Assembly (NCBI GenBank): GCA_036874045.1
Contig: CM072345.1
Span: 4,861,501-4,925,500, forward strand
Direction of reading: 5' to 3'
DNA length: 64,000 bases
Source: Cymodocea nodosa
Taxonomy: Eukaryota > Streptophyta > Magnoliopsida > Alismatales > Cymodoceaceae
Part shown: in pieces, positions 29,257 to 42,033 of the stretch
Layout: each line of letters starts with the position of its first letter
How positions within the stretch are numbered: position 1 is the first letter of the stretch
The notes under the pieces: generated by a model
Told to the model about the DNA's origin: nothing
Seen by the model: only the letters and a program-made list of their open reading frames with translations
Database searches by the model: none
Program-made: the position numbers and the translations under genes

Positions 29257-31867
29257 TCACAAGCCTCTTTGTCTTTGAAAAATATCAATTAGAGTATCTG
29301 AAATTGTCTTTGCAATATCTATACTAACTCTGTTTATTTGATCAAGTAATGCCTGATCTAAATCATTTTGAGAAACTTGTGATGGTTGCTGTAAAAATTC
29401 AGTATGTATGTTTGTATCTATACCTGTATGTATTTTCCTGTGTATACCTTGTTGTATATCTGTATGTATATCTTGTTGTATATCTGTATGTTGCTGTGTA
29501 TCTGTAAATTCTGTGGATTGTTGCTGTGTTTGCCGAACCTGTTGTTGTTGTTGTCTGAGGATAAGTGTATGTGCCGCTTGGTATTTTTGGATTTCCTTTG
29601 CAGAGAAAGATCGTGACTTTAATCTTTTCTGTGGCCAAGGTGTAATATCTATTTGACTTGCCACAATTCTCAAAATTATATCACCATAAAATAATTTACT
29701 CTGCAAATGTAAGATATGAGGAACAAAAATATCATACTAGTTCACCTATATATGGCTGATTAATGCGTATGTAGCATAAAGACATCTGCCAACTTTTGCC
29801 CTATGACCAAACCTCTAAAACAATGTAGCATGCAATATTTTTGCAATAAAACGTGCTTAGCCATTTAAGTCATTTAATAATGTCAATGGTTTCTTGGCAG
29901 TTGGATCTTTGGCTAAACTTGTAATGTCCCATCCCAATCGATAAACCTATTTTCTTTCTGATAATTTAACTCCTTCATTTTTCAGACCAAGTACCTGATG
30001 AAGTAAATCTGGAGTTAAATATATGTCATTTTCTTGTATATTAGAAATAGGAATACCTTCTTCCACTATTAAGTTTGAGTAAAAACAACTGAGAAGTTCG
30101 GGTATAGCAAGATGGCCTGGTTGTTGTGGAAGTAGAGTCAACAAGCCTTGAAATTCAAACAGGTCACGTATGTGTGCCATCCCTTCAAACTTAACTAGTC
30201 TTGAATATAAAATTGTAAAAGTTTTATATGTCTGAAATTTGTCATAACAGGAATTATTTCTGAACCATAATAGTGTATTTGCATCTAAACTCTATTCAGG
30301 ATTACGTATTTTCCTGTCATGATGTTCTGATCTGGGACTTGTTTCAATATTATCAACAACATCTATATTGTCAGATCTTTCAGAACTAGTGAAATTTCTA
30401 TCAAAACTAGTATAAATGTCTGAAATATCTGTTATTATCGTATCAATAATCTGCTGAATTTCTTTTGTTTGTTCTTCTGGAAACATTTCAATAGCAACAG
30501 TCTTTGTAACAATCTGTATATTAGCAACCTGTATATATATATGTGATCTATACAACTGTCTTTGTATGAAAGAATGTTCTATATCTGTTTGTGGAATAGA
30601 ATCATCTTGTATTCTGAAATTTGTATATGTGAGACATTGGTAGTATCATATTCTATTTGTAACTGTGTATGTTGTTGATTATATACATTTATCAACAAGT
30701 ATACGATATATTGTAACAGACATAACCACACATATAAAGTGTAGTATAAGCAACTGTACCAAAATTCAAAAGTCTCTATTCGAGATACAGTAAGAGGAAG
30801 AATATCTGTACATTCCTCTTCAGATGAAATATCTTCAAAATTCATAGACTCAGTGTCTATGTCATCAATAATATCATCAAATTTGATATCATCTGTATAT
30901 ATATCATCAAAATTTCCTACATTCTCACTTTCCGTAGGAAAAGAATGTGTGCTTGCAGCATTGTGTGAAAAATTGTCCATTGTATTAAAAGATACATTAT
31001 GCACTAATGTGACACAATACCTTAGAGTATATGCTTGTAAGCCAATATTTGTCACATCTGCTGGGATTCCAGACAAAAATGTCTGTCCAGCTTTTGCAAT
31101 GGAGCATAGTTTTCCATTTTTCACTGATTCTTCTTTTTGCTGCAATATTCCTTGTATACCTGCAGTTAGTCCAAAATATTCAATTGTCTTTTTCTTTGTC
31201 CGACTATATGTCTACAGTGTTTTAGGTTGTTCAGGAGGTTCTAAAATTGTCTTAATTTCTCCTGTTAAAGGCACCTGTTGTCTTGATGGTCCTTCACCAT
31301 GATGCCTAGGTGGTAATAATGGAATATAGAGTTTTAAGTTCTCCACCTCTGCCATTTTGAGTTGATAAACTCTTTGTCCTTCATTGCGAAGGTCCATTTT
31401 TCTAATGGCAGTTTTTTGTTCATTGATATACTATTTAATATCATCTAAAACAACTGAGGGAAAATAATGTTGGGAATATAAAGATTGTAATTCCCTGTTT
31501 GCATTTTTGATCATTGGTCCCCACTTCTTTCCATAATAAATGATAAACTGTACCGATGTCTCTGGTACATGTCCAGAACTTACAACAGCAGGGTTAGGTT
31601 GTAAATTTCTTTTCCATAAATGCAATGCGGAAAGTTCTGTCTGTTTAGTCTAAACTATGTTTCAACATAATTTCGAATAAATTTCCAACAGAAATTTTTC
31701 TCAACTTGAACAGCTTTTCTGATTTTGTGTAGTACTTTGTTTGAAAAAGTGTACCTAGAGTAAATATCGTTGATTTCATTCTGCATTTTCTGAAATTCCA
31801 GCTCTCTTTTCTGCACTTTGGTCATTCTACCACGTCCTCTTCCACGTCCTCTTCCACGTCCTGACAT
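29257..31867 (-). pseudogene. Copia R extra ORF after pol (RG-rich start, plant-transposon-like)
   Basis: Starts MSGRGRGRGRGRGRMTKVQ at 31867, a basic RG-rich head suggesting nucleic-acid binding. Open parts follow at 31431-31625, 31212-31397, 30579-31145 (acidic, Asp/Ser/Thr-rich), 30292-30555 and 29947-30180 (HIRDLFEFQGLLTLLPQQ, VLGLKNEGVKL). The last, 29257-29706, has LFYGDIILRIVASQ, a (Q/T/H)-rich repeat tail and an amphipathic end. DLFEFQGL, GLKNEG and LFYGD are shared with Copia Z and Gypsy C. No catalytic motif or membrane segment seen. It lies where SIRE elements carry an env-like gene. Several breaks. Confidence 0.65.
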
Positions 31868-32756
31868 TGTTGATTAATCTTCGCTTTGCATTGTAGAACT
31901 TAGTGGAAGGAAAGATTGTGAAGCTAGGGTTTTACCAAGGTAGAAACACGAAAGGTTGTTAGGAAAACATTTATAACTATCCGAGTTTAGAAACAGATAA
32001 ACGGATTCAATCATTGAAATCATAAATATAAGATCCGTTACCGATAAATACCTCGAGTGCTTGCAATAACTATACAAGTTTTACAACAAACAATTGCAGA
32101 ATACTTAGCGTAACTGTTCATATAAAGAAAATAACTTCAGGCTAAGTGAAAAAGTGAGAAAACTCAAAGACATGTGATAACTGTTTGATTTTCTCGAAGG
32201 AATAGGTGTGAAAACTCAAAGATTTAAACATAACTGTTTGAGTTTCGTGCACAATTTGAACTTAAGGTGTTCAGAAAGTTTCGAAAACTTATAAACATAA
32301 CTATCCGATGCTCAAGTGCATTTCAGAGAGTTACAGATAACCTTCTGAAAGTTAACTTAAGTCAATCGTCCAGATCACGACACGTGTACTTAAGTAGTTT
32401 TATAATAAAAAGATGTTTCGGATAGTTACAAATCTAACTTTCCGATGCCCAGACGCATTTCGGAGAGTTACAGATAACTTACCGAAAATCCACTTAAGTC
32501 ATGCATTATGGTTTCGACACGTGTACTTCAGGAAATAATAAAATAGTCTATTGAACGTTTTAAAACACAACTGTCTGATACTTGTAATATAACTTATCGA
32601 AATAATAGAAAATTCAGATACTTAAGAATTAAAATACTTGCAAGTCACCGACAGTTTAGAAATGTACTTAATTAAGGTGTATTTCCTGAAATTATGCAGA
32701 TTCTTTCATGAAAACATATAATAGTTCAAAAGTTATAAATTATTATACGAGAAATT
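31868..32756 (-). promoter_or_regulatory. Gypsy-LTR-like U3 sequence upstream of the Copia R extra ORF
   Basis: 32270-32750 read on the minus strand is colinear with the start of the Gypsy C LTR. AAACTGTCGGTGACTTGCAA, TTCTTAAGTATCTGAATTTT, ACTTAAGT boxes, GACACGTGT and TTTCGGATAGTTA all occur in the same order as at 2325-2800. It stops some 400 bp before the RG-rich ATG. A promoter role is inference. Confidence 0.6.
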
Positions 32757-33865
32757 GCTCCCCCTACATAAATGTAGTGCAAAGAATCTATGGCGTACTT
32801 AATCTAGGTTGCCAAGCCCTAAGTAAAGTTGGCTTAAAAAGGTCAAATAGCTTACTTAAAGAGGATGCTAAGCCTTAAATAGATTTGAGTCTCTTTTCTT
32901 TTTTTTTAATTTGAATGAAATACAGAAATAAGTAGTAGAGTTAACAATTTAGACTTTTTGGCTTTTATCTTATTCAGTTTACAAAAGATAATTCATAGAG
33001 ATATACCTACAGAAACTTAAAAGATTTCAATAATGAGTACACAACTTAAGACAAATAAATATCGTACATTATGTGTAAAGAGTAGATAATAACAAAAATA
33101 ACAAGGATTATATGCACAGATTATGTCAGGATTGTTATAACACTTTGATAGATAAATTAAGCTTGAGTACATTGCCCCCCCCCTTTTTTTTTTTACATTC
33201 ATATTTATATATTTTATGTATTACCTCCCACAATATCATCTTTTTATGTGATCATAATCCCTTGCTTAGGGGAAAGATAACCAGTTACTCAATGACAAGT
33301 GAGAATAGGTAATTTTAAAAAAAAAATATATATATATATAATCTGAATTACTTACAAAATGAGTTTTCAATCAGCACATCCCAAACCAGTTGGTTTAAGT
33401 GACTAGGGTTTAAGATCCCCCAACAGACTTAATTACTCAAGTAATTACAAACAAAAAATAAACAAAAATAAAACAAGACAGTAAATTAAATTAGAGGCAA
33501 CCATAAGACTTAATTTTTCTAGCAGAATGTTAATAACTTTCCTTTAATAAAAAGTACATACTTTCTATGTATTTTCCTGTTAAAATCTTTGTAATAACAT
33601 ATACATAAGTAACAAAAATATAGTTGGCACTCACATTGAATCAATTTAACTTTTCCTTAAGTATTCTTTTCTGAATTCTTCTTAAATAAATTGACTTCAA
33701 TAAAAATCAAAATTTCATAAATTCTTAACTACCAGAAAACTGTAATTCGAAAATAGATATGTTGTTTTGTTTTGTTTTTTGTTTTTTTTTTTTAATAATA
33801 AAGACATTAAATTCTAAAACTACCTTATAACAAACCAAAATACAATGAACAGGACTATTAAATAT
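32757..33865 (-). other. Copia R spacer: polypurine-like site and 3'-UTR-like sequence
   Basis: GCTCCCCCTAC at 32757 (minus-strand polypurine) sits against the U3-like segment, just as in Gypsy C. The spacer includes C-runs near 33175, a tRNA-like looking patch near 33385-33420 (AGTTGGTTTAAGTG, GGGTTTAAGATCC) and an otherwise AT-rich non-coding body. It lies between the end of pol and the extra ORF. Confidence 0.5.
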
Positions 33866-33977
33866 CAGATAACCTACAGATACCAAGTTCTAATTGTAAT
33901 TTTGAGAATGTATTTTCATCTAAGGGCTTTGTAAATAGATCTGCTAATTGTTCTGTGGTAGGAACAAAATTTAATAT
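33866..33977 (-). pseudogene. Copia R RNase H / pol C-terminus
   Basis: Minus-strand reading gives NFVPTTEQLADLFTKPLDEN, the standard end of Copia pol. It continues across the Z insertion to the RNase H part at 51858-52139. Confidence 0.8.
33973..33977. repeat. Target site duplication of Copia Z, left copy (AATAT)
   Basis: AATAT here and AATAC at 51853-51857 flank Z; one transition apart. Confidence 0.7.
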
Positions 33978-35586
33978 TGTAGGATCGTATGGCTACACAA
34001 GAGGGGGGTGAATTGTGTATTTTTAATATTTTTTGAAATATAATTGAAACTTTAAATCTCAAAAATAAGTCGAGACATTGTTTTCATAAAATCATTTTTA
34101 TTCAAGGTTTCAATTACAATATACAATTCAATTCTCCTAAGAAATTGTAGATGCAATTATATTTCGATACCATGTATCATCTAAACAATTTCATAACTAC
34201 AAACAGAGAAAACGAATTTGCGGAATTTAAAACTTTTCTCCCTATTTGAGATCTTTCTTCTTCTTCTTTTTCTTCTTCAGTAATTCTTTAGTGACGAATA
34301 TCTTGTCTTTTCATGCTTCACCGAATTTTCTTTCTTCTGATACTTCAAATCTTCAATGACGAAAATCTTACCTTTTTATGCTTCACTGAACTTTCTTCCA
34401 CTTGAGAGATTTTCCCCGAGAAGGTGTTTTTGATCCCTGAAAAAGATTTTTCTTTTGGTGTGCAAGGATGGTTTGATCCTTGAAAAGATTTTTCTTTTTG
34501 TGTGCAAGGATGATTTGATCCTTGAAAAGATTTTTCGTTTTGTGTGCAAGGATAAATTGATCAACGAGAATTCTATGTGTTTTATACTATATCTTCATTT
34601 CATGCATATCCTTCACGTTTAACCACTACTAGTTTTCCACTTCTCCACGTCTTTTCTTTTTCCTTCATCGAAACACACATATTCTAACCCACGTTTATAT
34701 TTCGAATTTTCTTTAATCAGCAGTCTTGGATCTCTGAAAAATTTCCTACAAAATAAACTTTCTCGTCCAAAAGTTTTTCATCAATGTAATAAGAAGTCAT
34801 TACTTTAATGTTAACTAAACGAGTAACACAAGTATATATATAACTTAACGAGTTCCTCATGTGCCATTTCACGTGACAAGTACTGTAGCTAACTCAATGA
34901 ACTATGTCCGTGGTGTTATGCTATCTTAACGAACCATCTCCATTGTGTTATGATAACTCAACGAACCAGCAATAAACAAATGTTTCTATAATAAGAATTT
35001 TACCACGTGCAAAAATAACAACTTAAGTTTATAACGCTGACCTAACACGTTGCCTTAGTGTTCAATATAGCAACTCAACGCGTTTAGTTATGTTAACTTA
35101 ATGAGTTAAACATGTGCACCTCACGTGATACAATACAACATTCGTAACTTATAATTTCATCACGTGTATAACAATAACTTAACGAGTTCGTCTCTTCTTT
35201 TACTCACTAACTTAACGAGTTATCACATGACCTATTTTAACCTTTAAGCCTCTAACTTAACGAGTTCTCATGTGACCTCTATATAAACAAAACTCTAACT
35301 TAACGAGTTGTCTAAACGTACACTGTTCATGATACAAAAGATATAACATTAAAACATATCATGCTTTTCAATAGAAACACACGTTAACTTAACGTTTAGC
35401 TAAATGAGAAATTAATGCAACGAAACGACTAGTTATTAATTTCAGATCCAATATAGACAAGTATTTATATCAGTAAGCTTTTTCTGTATTAATTGATGAT
35501 TTTAATTTCTTTTCACAAGCAATAGTAATTGAGCAAATATGATTATTTTCATTCAGCACACATCATCAAAACAAAAATACTCAACA
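33978..35586 (-). repeat. LTR of Copia Z, left end
   Basis: About 1609 bp. On the minus strand it starts TGTTGAGTATTTTTGTTTTG and ends at TGTAGGATCG on the plus strand. It carries a stack of AACTTAACGAG/CTCGTTAAGTTA and AACTCAACGAAC motifs and near-repeats of AAAAGATTTTTC (34430-34540). Confidence 0.9.
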
Positions 35587-36487
35587 ATCTCCCCCTTTTT
35601 TATGATGACAAAACCATATTAAATCAATTATGAAATATGTTTAACTAAACAAAGCACCTTCATTGGGTTAACTTTTAATTCAACAAACTTGTTTGTTGAG
35701 TTAAGTTCACTTAAGCTTATTTCTATTGTTTGTGTAAATTTTACCTCTCAGAACTAAAAGTCTCAGATGTCAATAATTATATAAGTATCAGTTTTCTAAT
35801 TATCATCACTCAGATTACAATAACCATTTAAATAGCATCTCCTTTTATAATATATATATGCAATTAAGATCATAATCATCTTTTTATAATATTTCTCCCC
35901 CTTTTTTTCATTAATCAAAAAGATAATTACAGAGAATATATATATATATATAAGAGAATTACAACTACAATTTCTGTAAACAAGAATAATAATTGAATAC
36001 ATTTACAGAAAAATGTATTGTTCAATCAAATCAAACAAGTAATACAAACATTACATTTTGTATTCAGAAACAAACAAAAACATTTATTGACCCCTCCTAA
36101 GTGTATGACTTATAGCATTACATATTTTATCTCCTAGATGCCTAATATCATTTTTGATGTCGTTAAGCACTACATCTAAGTTAGGAGGTAGCTGGGTTTG
36201 CTGTTCTGCTTGAACTGAATAACTTTGTTGTTGTTGTTGTATATGGTCTGTATCAGGTTGTTGTTGTTGTTGTCGTTGAGGTTTATGCATGGCCTGGAAT
36301 TTTTGTAAATCTTTGAGACTAAATGCTCTCATGCTTTTAGTTTTAGACGGCCAGTCAGATAAAGTCAATTGGCTTGCAAGGATTCTACATACAGCATCAC
36401 CATAAAATAACTTTGAACTCATATGCTGTAGTTGAGACATAAAAACATCAAACCAATTTATTTGAATTCTATTCAGCAGGCCATAAG
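35587..36487 (-). pseudogene. Copia Z 3' end: polypurine tracts and end of extra ORF (copy 1)
   Basis: Polypurine tracts (minus) at 35587 and 35894. The extra-ORF end is at 36084-36487: LLNRIQINWFDVFMSQLQHM, SSKLFYGDAVCRILASQLTL, then a Gln-rich run and VVLNDIKNDIRHLGDKI. At 36487 the sequence switches to a plus-strand copy of the same ORF. Confidence 0.75.
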
Positions 36488-38145
36488 AATTTGTGGAAAA
36501 ATTGTACTCTGAACATTCTATAGAGACTGAACAGATGAACGTTGAGCATATTGACAATGTTCCTAACACTGTTGAAGCTGAAGAATAAAGCTTACCTGAG
36601 CAGCTTCAAGATAATATTTTGGAAGAGGAACAACATGACATTCATTTTGAAGAAGAGGTTCCTGAAGATGAATTAAACTCTGAATCACGGCTTCAGGTAT
36701 CACCTTCTTTGTGTACAATATTAAAAATTCAAGGTAATACAATTCATTTTAGATCTGAAGAAGTATTACAGAAATATAATAATCTGATTACATGTCAGAT
36801 TCTTCATGCTCGTCCAATAAAATTTAGAAATTTGATGGACATAAGAGATCTGTTTGAGTTTCAAGGCCTCATTAAATTCTTGCCAGTAGGAACAAAATGG
36901 AAGCAATACACAAAGCTTATTGCAGCTTTTTATAGCAATCTAGACAAGAATGGAAATTTTATGAAAACTCAAATAAATGAACAGGAGTTTATATTGTCTC
37001 TTGAGTTAATTTTTAAAGTTTTAGGATTAAAGAATGAAGGTGTTGTTGTTACCAATAGATTTGACATGATATGACAACTGGAATGGAACATTCAGTCTTT
37101 ATCAAAAATTCTAGATTTATATTCTGAAATGAGATTAATGGAAAATCTAAATGTAGAGGCAAGATTTATTGCAAATATATTGCATGCAAATTTATTTCAG
37201 AGAGTTGGACACAATTTGGAAGTCAGCAGAAGCTGTTTATATGCAACTTATGGCCTGCTGAATAGAATTCAAATAAATTGGTTTGAAGTATTTATGTCTC
37301 AACTACAGCATATGAGTTCAAAGTTATTTTATGGTGATGCTGTATGTAGAATCCTCGCAAGCCAATTGACTTTATCTGACTGGCCCTCTGAAACTAAAGG
37401 CATGAGAGCATTTAGTGTCAAAGATTTGCAGAACTTCCAAGCCATGCATAAACCTCAACGACAAGAACAACAACAACTTGATACAGACCATATACAACAA
37501 CAACAACAAAGTTATTCAGTTCAAGCAAAACAGCAAACACAGCTACCTCCTAACTTAGATGTAGTGCTTAATGACATTAGAAATGATATTAGGCATCTAG
37601 GAGATAAAATATGTAATGCTATAAGTGATATACTTAGGAGGGGTCGATAACTGTTTTTGTTTGTTTCTGAATACAAAATGTAATGTTTGTATTACTTGTT
37701 TGATTCATTGAACAATACATTCTTCTGTAAATGTGTTCAATTATTATTCTTGTTTACAGAAATTGTTGTTGTAATTCTCTTATATATGTATATATATTCT
37801 CTGTAATTATCTTTTTGATTAATGACAAAAAGGGGGAGAAATATTATGAAAAGATGATTATGATCTTAATTGCATATATATATTATAATAGGAGATGCTA
37901 TTGAATGGTTATTGTAATCTGACAGATGATAATTAGAAAACTGATACTTATATAATTATTGACATTTGAAAGTTTTAGTTCTGAGAGGTAAAATTTACAT
38001 AAACAATAGAAATAAGCTTAAGTGAACTTAAGTCAACAAACAAGTTTGTTGAATTAAAAGTTAACCCAACGAAGGTGCTTTGTTGAGTTAAACATATTTC
38101 ATAATTGATTTAATATGGTTTTGTCATCATCAAAAAGGGGGAGAT
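36488..38145 (+). pseudogene. Copia Z extra ORF, inverted copy (copy 2) with 3' end
   Basis: Plus-strand relative of 42034-43200. Open parts 36619-37074 (ILHARPIKFRNLMDIRDLFE, FQGLIKFLPVG, VLGLKNEGVVV) and 37129-37650 (NILHANLFQRVGHNLEVS, YGLLNRIQINWFEVFMSQL, KLFYGD, Gln-rich tail). Polypurine tracts follow near 37829 and 38132, leading into the plus-strand LTR at 38146. Confidence 0.8.
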
Positions 38146-39726
38146 TGTTGAGTATTTTTGTTTTGGTGATGTGTGCTGAATGAAAATAATCATATTTTGC
38201 TCAATTACTATTGCTTGTGAAAAGAAACTAAAATCATCAATTAATACAGAAAAAAACTTACTGATATAAATACTTGTCTGTATTGGATCTGAAGTTAATA
38301 ACTAGTCGTTTCGTTGCATTAATTTCTCATCTAGCTAAACGTTAAGTTAACGTGTGTTTTTATTGAAAAGCATGAAATGTTTTAATGTTATATATTCTGT
38401 ATCATGAACAGTGCACGTTTAGACAACTCGTTAAGTTAGAGTTTTGTTTGTATAGAGGTCATGTGAGAACTCGTTAAGTTAGAGGCTTAAAGGTTAAAAT
38501 AGCTCATGTGATAACTCGTTAAGTTAGTGAGTAAAAGAAGAGACGAACTCGTTAAGTTAGTGTTATACATGTGGTGAAATTATAAGTTATGAATGTTGTA
38601 TTGTATCATGTGAGGTGCACATGTTTAACTCGTTAAGTTAACATAACTAAACGCGTTGAGTTGCTATATTAAACACTAAGGCAACGCGTTAAGTTAGCAT
38701 TATAAACTTAAGTTGTTATTTTTGCACGTGGTAAAATTCTTATAATAAAAATATTTGTTTATTACTGGTTCGTTGAGTTATCATAACACAACGAAGATGG
38801 TTCGTTGAGATAGCATAACACCACGAACTTAGTTCGTTGAGTTAGCTACAGTACTTGTCGCGTGAAATAGCACATGGTGAACTCGTTAAGCTAGAAACGT
38901 TAAGTTATATATATACTTGTGTTACTCGTTTAGTTAACATTAAAGTAACGACTTCTTATTACACTGATGAAAAACTTTTGGACGAGAAAGTTTATTTTGC
39001 AGGAAATTTTTCAGAGATCCAAGACTGATGATTAAAGAAAATTCGAAATATAAACGTGGGTTAGAACGTGTGTGTTTCGATGAAGGAAAAAGAAAAGACG
39101 TGGAGAAGTGGAAAACTGGTAGTGGTTAAACGTAAAGGATATGCATGAAATGAAGATACAGTATAAAAGGCATAGAATTCTCGTTGATCAATTTATCCTT
39201 GCACACAAAACGAAAAATCTTTTCAAGGATCAAAACATCCCTGCACACCAAAAGAAAAATCTTTTTCAGGGATCAAAAACACCTCTTAAGAAAAAATCTC
39301 TCAAGTGGAAGAAAGTTTAGGGAAGAAAAAAAGGTAAGATTTTCATCACTAAAGATTTGAAGTATTAGAAGAAAGCAAATTCGGTGAAGCATGAAAAGAC
39401 AAGATATTCGTCATTGAAGAATTGCTGAAGAAGAAAAAGAAGAAGAAGAAAGATCTCAAACAGGGAAAAAAGTTTTAAATTTCGCAAATTAGTTTTCTCT
39501 GTTTGTAGTTATGAAATTGTTTAGATGATACATGGTATCGAAATATAATTGCATCTACAATTTCTAAGGAGAATTGAATTGTATATTGTAATTGAAACCT
39601 TGAATAAAAACGATTTTATGAAAGCAATGTCTTGACTTGTTTTTGAGTTTTAAAGTTTAAATTATATTTCAGAAATATTAAAAATACATAATTCATCCCC
39701 CTCTTGTGTAGCCATACGATCCTACA
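38146..39726 (+). repeat. LTR of Copia Z, plus-strand block
   Basis: About 1581 bp, TGTTGAGTATTTTTG to GATCCTACA. Inverted relative to the outer LTRs. Near 38768-38860 it has three near-perfect hairpins (TTCGTTGAGTTA with TAACACAACGAA, and variants). Confidence 0.9.
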
Positions 39727-39730
39727 AGTA

Positions 39731-40230
39731 AAGATCTCAAACAGGGAGAAAAGTTTTAAATTCCGCAAATTAGTTTTCTCTATTTGTAGTTATGAAATTG
39801 TTTAGATGATACATGGTATCGAAATATAATTGCATCTATAATTTCTGAGGAGAATTGAATTGTATATTGTAATTGAAACCTTGAATAAAAATGATTTTAT
39901 GAAAACAATGTCTCGACTTGTTTTTGAGTTTTAAAGTTTCAATTATATTTCAGAAAATATTAAAAATACACAATTCACCCCCCTCTTGTGTAGCCATACG
40001 ATCTTACAAGTGGTATCAGAGCTTTGGTTAATAATTTTTGATATAAAATCGATACCAACTTATTTAATATCATTGCTTATTCTACCTTCCTTGTTTTTAA
40101 ACAGAAATTAATATCTGAGCATACGTTTCACTTTCTTGATTTAAGGCTCAAGTTGTTTCAAAGTTTTTAGACTGTTTAAAATCAAATAGGTTGAAAAATC
40201 TAAGGTAAAATGGCTACTGGAAATGGTAAT
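39731..40230 (+). repeat. Second partial LTR, primer site and gag start of Copia Z
   Basis: 39731-40008 repeats the last ~280 bp of the LTR just before it (AAGATCTCAAACAGGG to CGATCTTACA). The primer site and a short leader follow, with a gag start (MATGNGNFS) at 40210. The sequence then turns into a minus-strand LTR at about 40231. Confidence 0.8.
40011..40022 (+). other. Primer binding site of Copia Z (initiator Met tRNA)
   Basis: TGGTATCAGAGC, 2 nt after the LTR end; the standard Copia primer site. Confidence 0.9.
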
Positions 40231-41532
40231 TTTTCTTTAGTGACGAATATCTTGTCCTTTCATGCTTCACCGAATTTGCTTTCTTCTGATACTTCAAATC
40301 TTCAGCAACGAAAATCTTACCTTTTTATGCTTCACTGAACTTTCTTCCACTTGAGAGATTTTTCTCGAAGAGGTGTTTTTGAACCCTGAAAAAGATTTTT
40401 CTTTTGGTGTGCAGGGATGGTTTGATCCTTGAAAAGATTTTTCGTTTTGTGTACAAGGATAAATTGATCAACAAGAATTCTATGCCTTTTATACTGTATC
40501 TTCATTTCATGCATATCCTTCATGTTTAACCACTACCAGTTTTCCACTTCTCTACGTCTTTTCTTTTTCCTTCATCGAAACACACACGTTCTAACCCACG
40601 TTTATATTTCGAATTTTCTTTAATCATCAGTCTTGGATCTCTGAAAAATTTCCTGCAAAATAAACTTTCTCGTCCAAAAGTTTTTCATTTGTGTAATAAG
40701 AAGTCGTTATTTTAATGTTAACTAAACGAGTAAAACATGTATATATATAACTTAACATTTCTAACTTAACGAGTTCCTCATGTGCCATCTCACGTGACAA
40801 GTACTGTAGCTAACTCAACGAACTAAGTTTGTGGTGTTATGCTATCTCAACGAACCATCTCCGTTGTGTTATGATAACTCAACGAACCAGTAATAAACAA
40901 ATGTTTTTATAATAAGAATTTTACCACGTGCAAAAATAACAACTTAAGTTTATAACGCTAACCTAATGCGTTGCCTAAGTGTTCAATATAGCAACTCAAT
41001 GCGTTTAGTTATGTTAACTTAACGCGTTTAGTTATGTTAACATAACGAGTTAAACATGTGCACCTCACGTGATACAATACAACATTCGTAACTTATAATT
41101 TCACCACGTGTATAAAACTAACTTAACGAGTTCGTCTCTTCTTTTACTCACAAACTTAACGAGTTATCACGTGACCTATTTTAACCTTTAAGTCTCTAAC
41201 TTCACGAGTTCTCACGTGACCTCTATACAAACAAAACTCTAACTTAACGAGTTGTCTAAACGTGCACTGTTCATGATACAGAAGATATAACATTAAAACA
41301 TATCATGCTTTTCAATAAAAACACACATTAACTTAACGTTTAGCTAAATGAGAAATTAATGCAACGAAACGACTAGTTATTAACTTCAGATCCAATACAG
41401 ACAAGTATTTATATCAGTAAGTTTTTTTCTGTATTAATTGATGATTTTAATTTCTTTTCACAAGCAATAGTAATTGAGCAAAATATGATTATTTTCATTC
41501 AGCACACATCATCAAAACAAAAATACTCAACA
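40231..41532 (-). repeat. LTR of Copia Z, inner minus-strand block
   Basis: Matches 34283-35586. It forms an inverted pair with the plus-strand LTR at 38146-39726. A polypurine tract follows at 41533. Confidence 0.88.
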
Positions 41533-42033
41533 ATCTACCCCTTTTTGATGATGACAAAACCATATTAAATCAATTATGAAATATGTTTAACTCAACAAAG
41601 CACCTTCGTTGGGTTAACTTTTAATTCAACAAACTTGTTTGTTGACTTAAGTTCTCTTAAGCTTATTTCTATTGTTTGTGTAAATTTTACCTCTCAGAAC
41701 TAAAACTCTCAGATGTCAATAGTTATATAAGTATCAGTTTTCTAATTATCATCTGTTAGATTACAATAACCATTTAAATAGCATCTCATTTTATAATATA
41801 TATATGCAATTAAGATCATAATCATCTTTTTATAATATTTCTCCCCCTTTTTGTCATTAATCAAAAAGATAATTACAGAGAATATATATATATATATAAG
41901 AGATATAATTACAACAACTCTTTCTGTAAACAAGAATAATAATTGAAGACATTTACAGAAAAATTTATTGTTCAATCAAATCAAACAAGTAATACAAACA
42001 TTACATTTTGTATTCAGAAATAAACAAAAACAG

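Noticed and set aside
29399-29656. Threonine/tyrosine and cysteine-rich frames around 29.4-29.65 kb
   Set aside because: Alternative-frame shadows of the repetitive tail of the Copia R extra ORF.
33170-33195. C-run/T-run as a functional polypurine tract
   Set aside because: Homopolymer runs of this type could be slippage. The GCTCCCCCTAC at 32757 fits the LTR-like edge better.
33385-33420. tRNA gene
   Set aside because: Only A/B-box-like words. No cloverleaf or acceptor stem could be built by eye.
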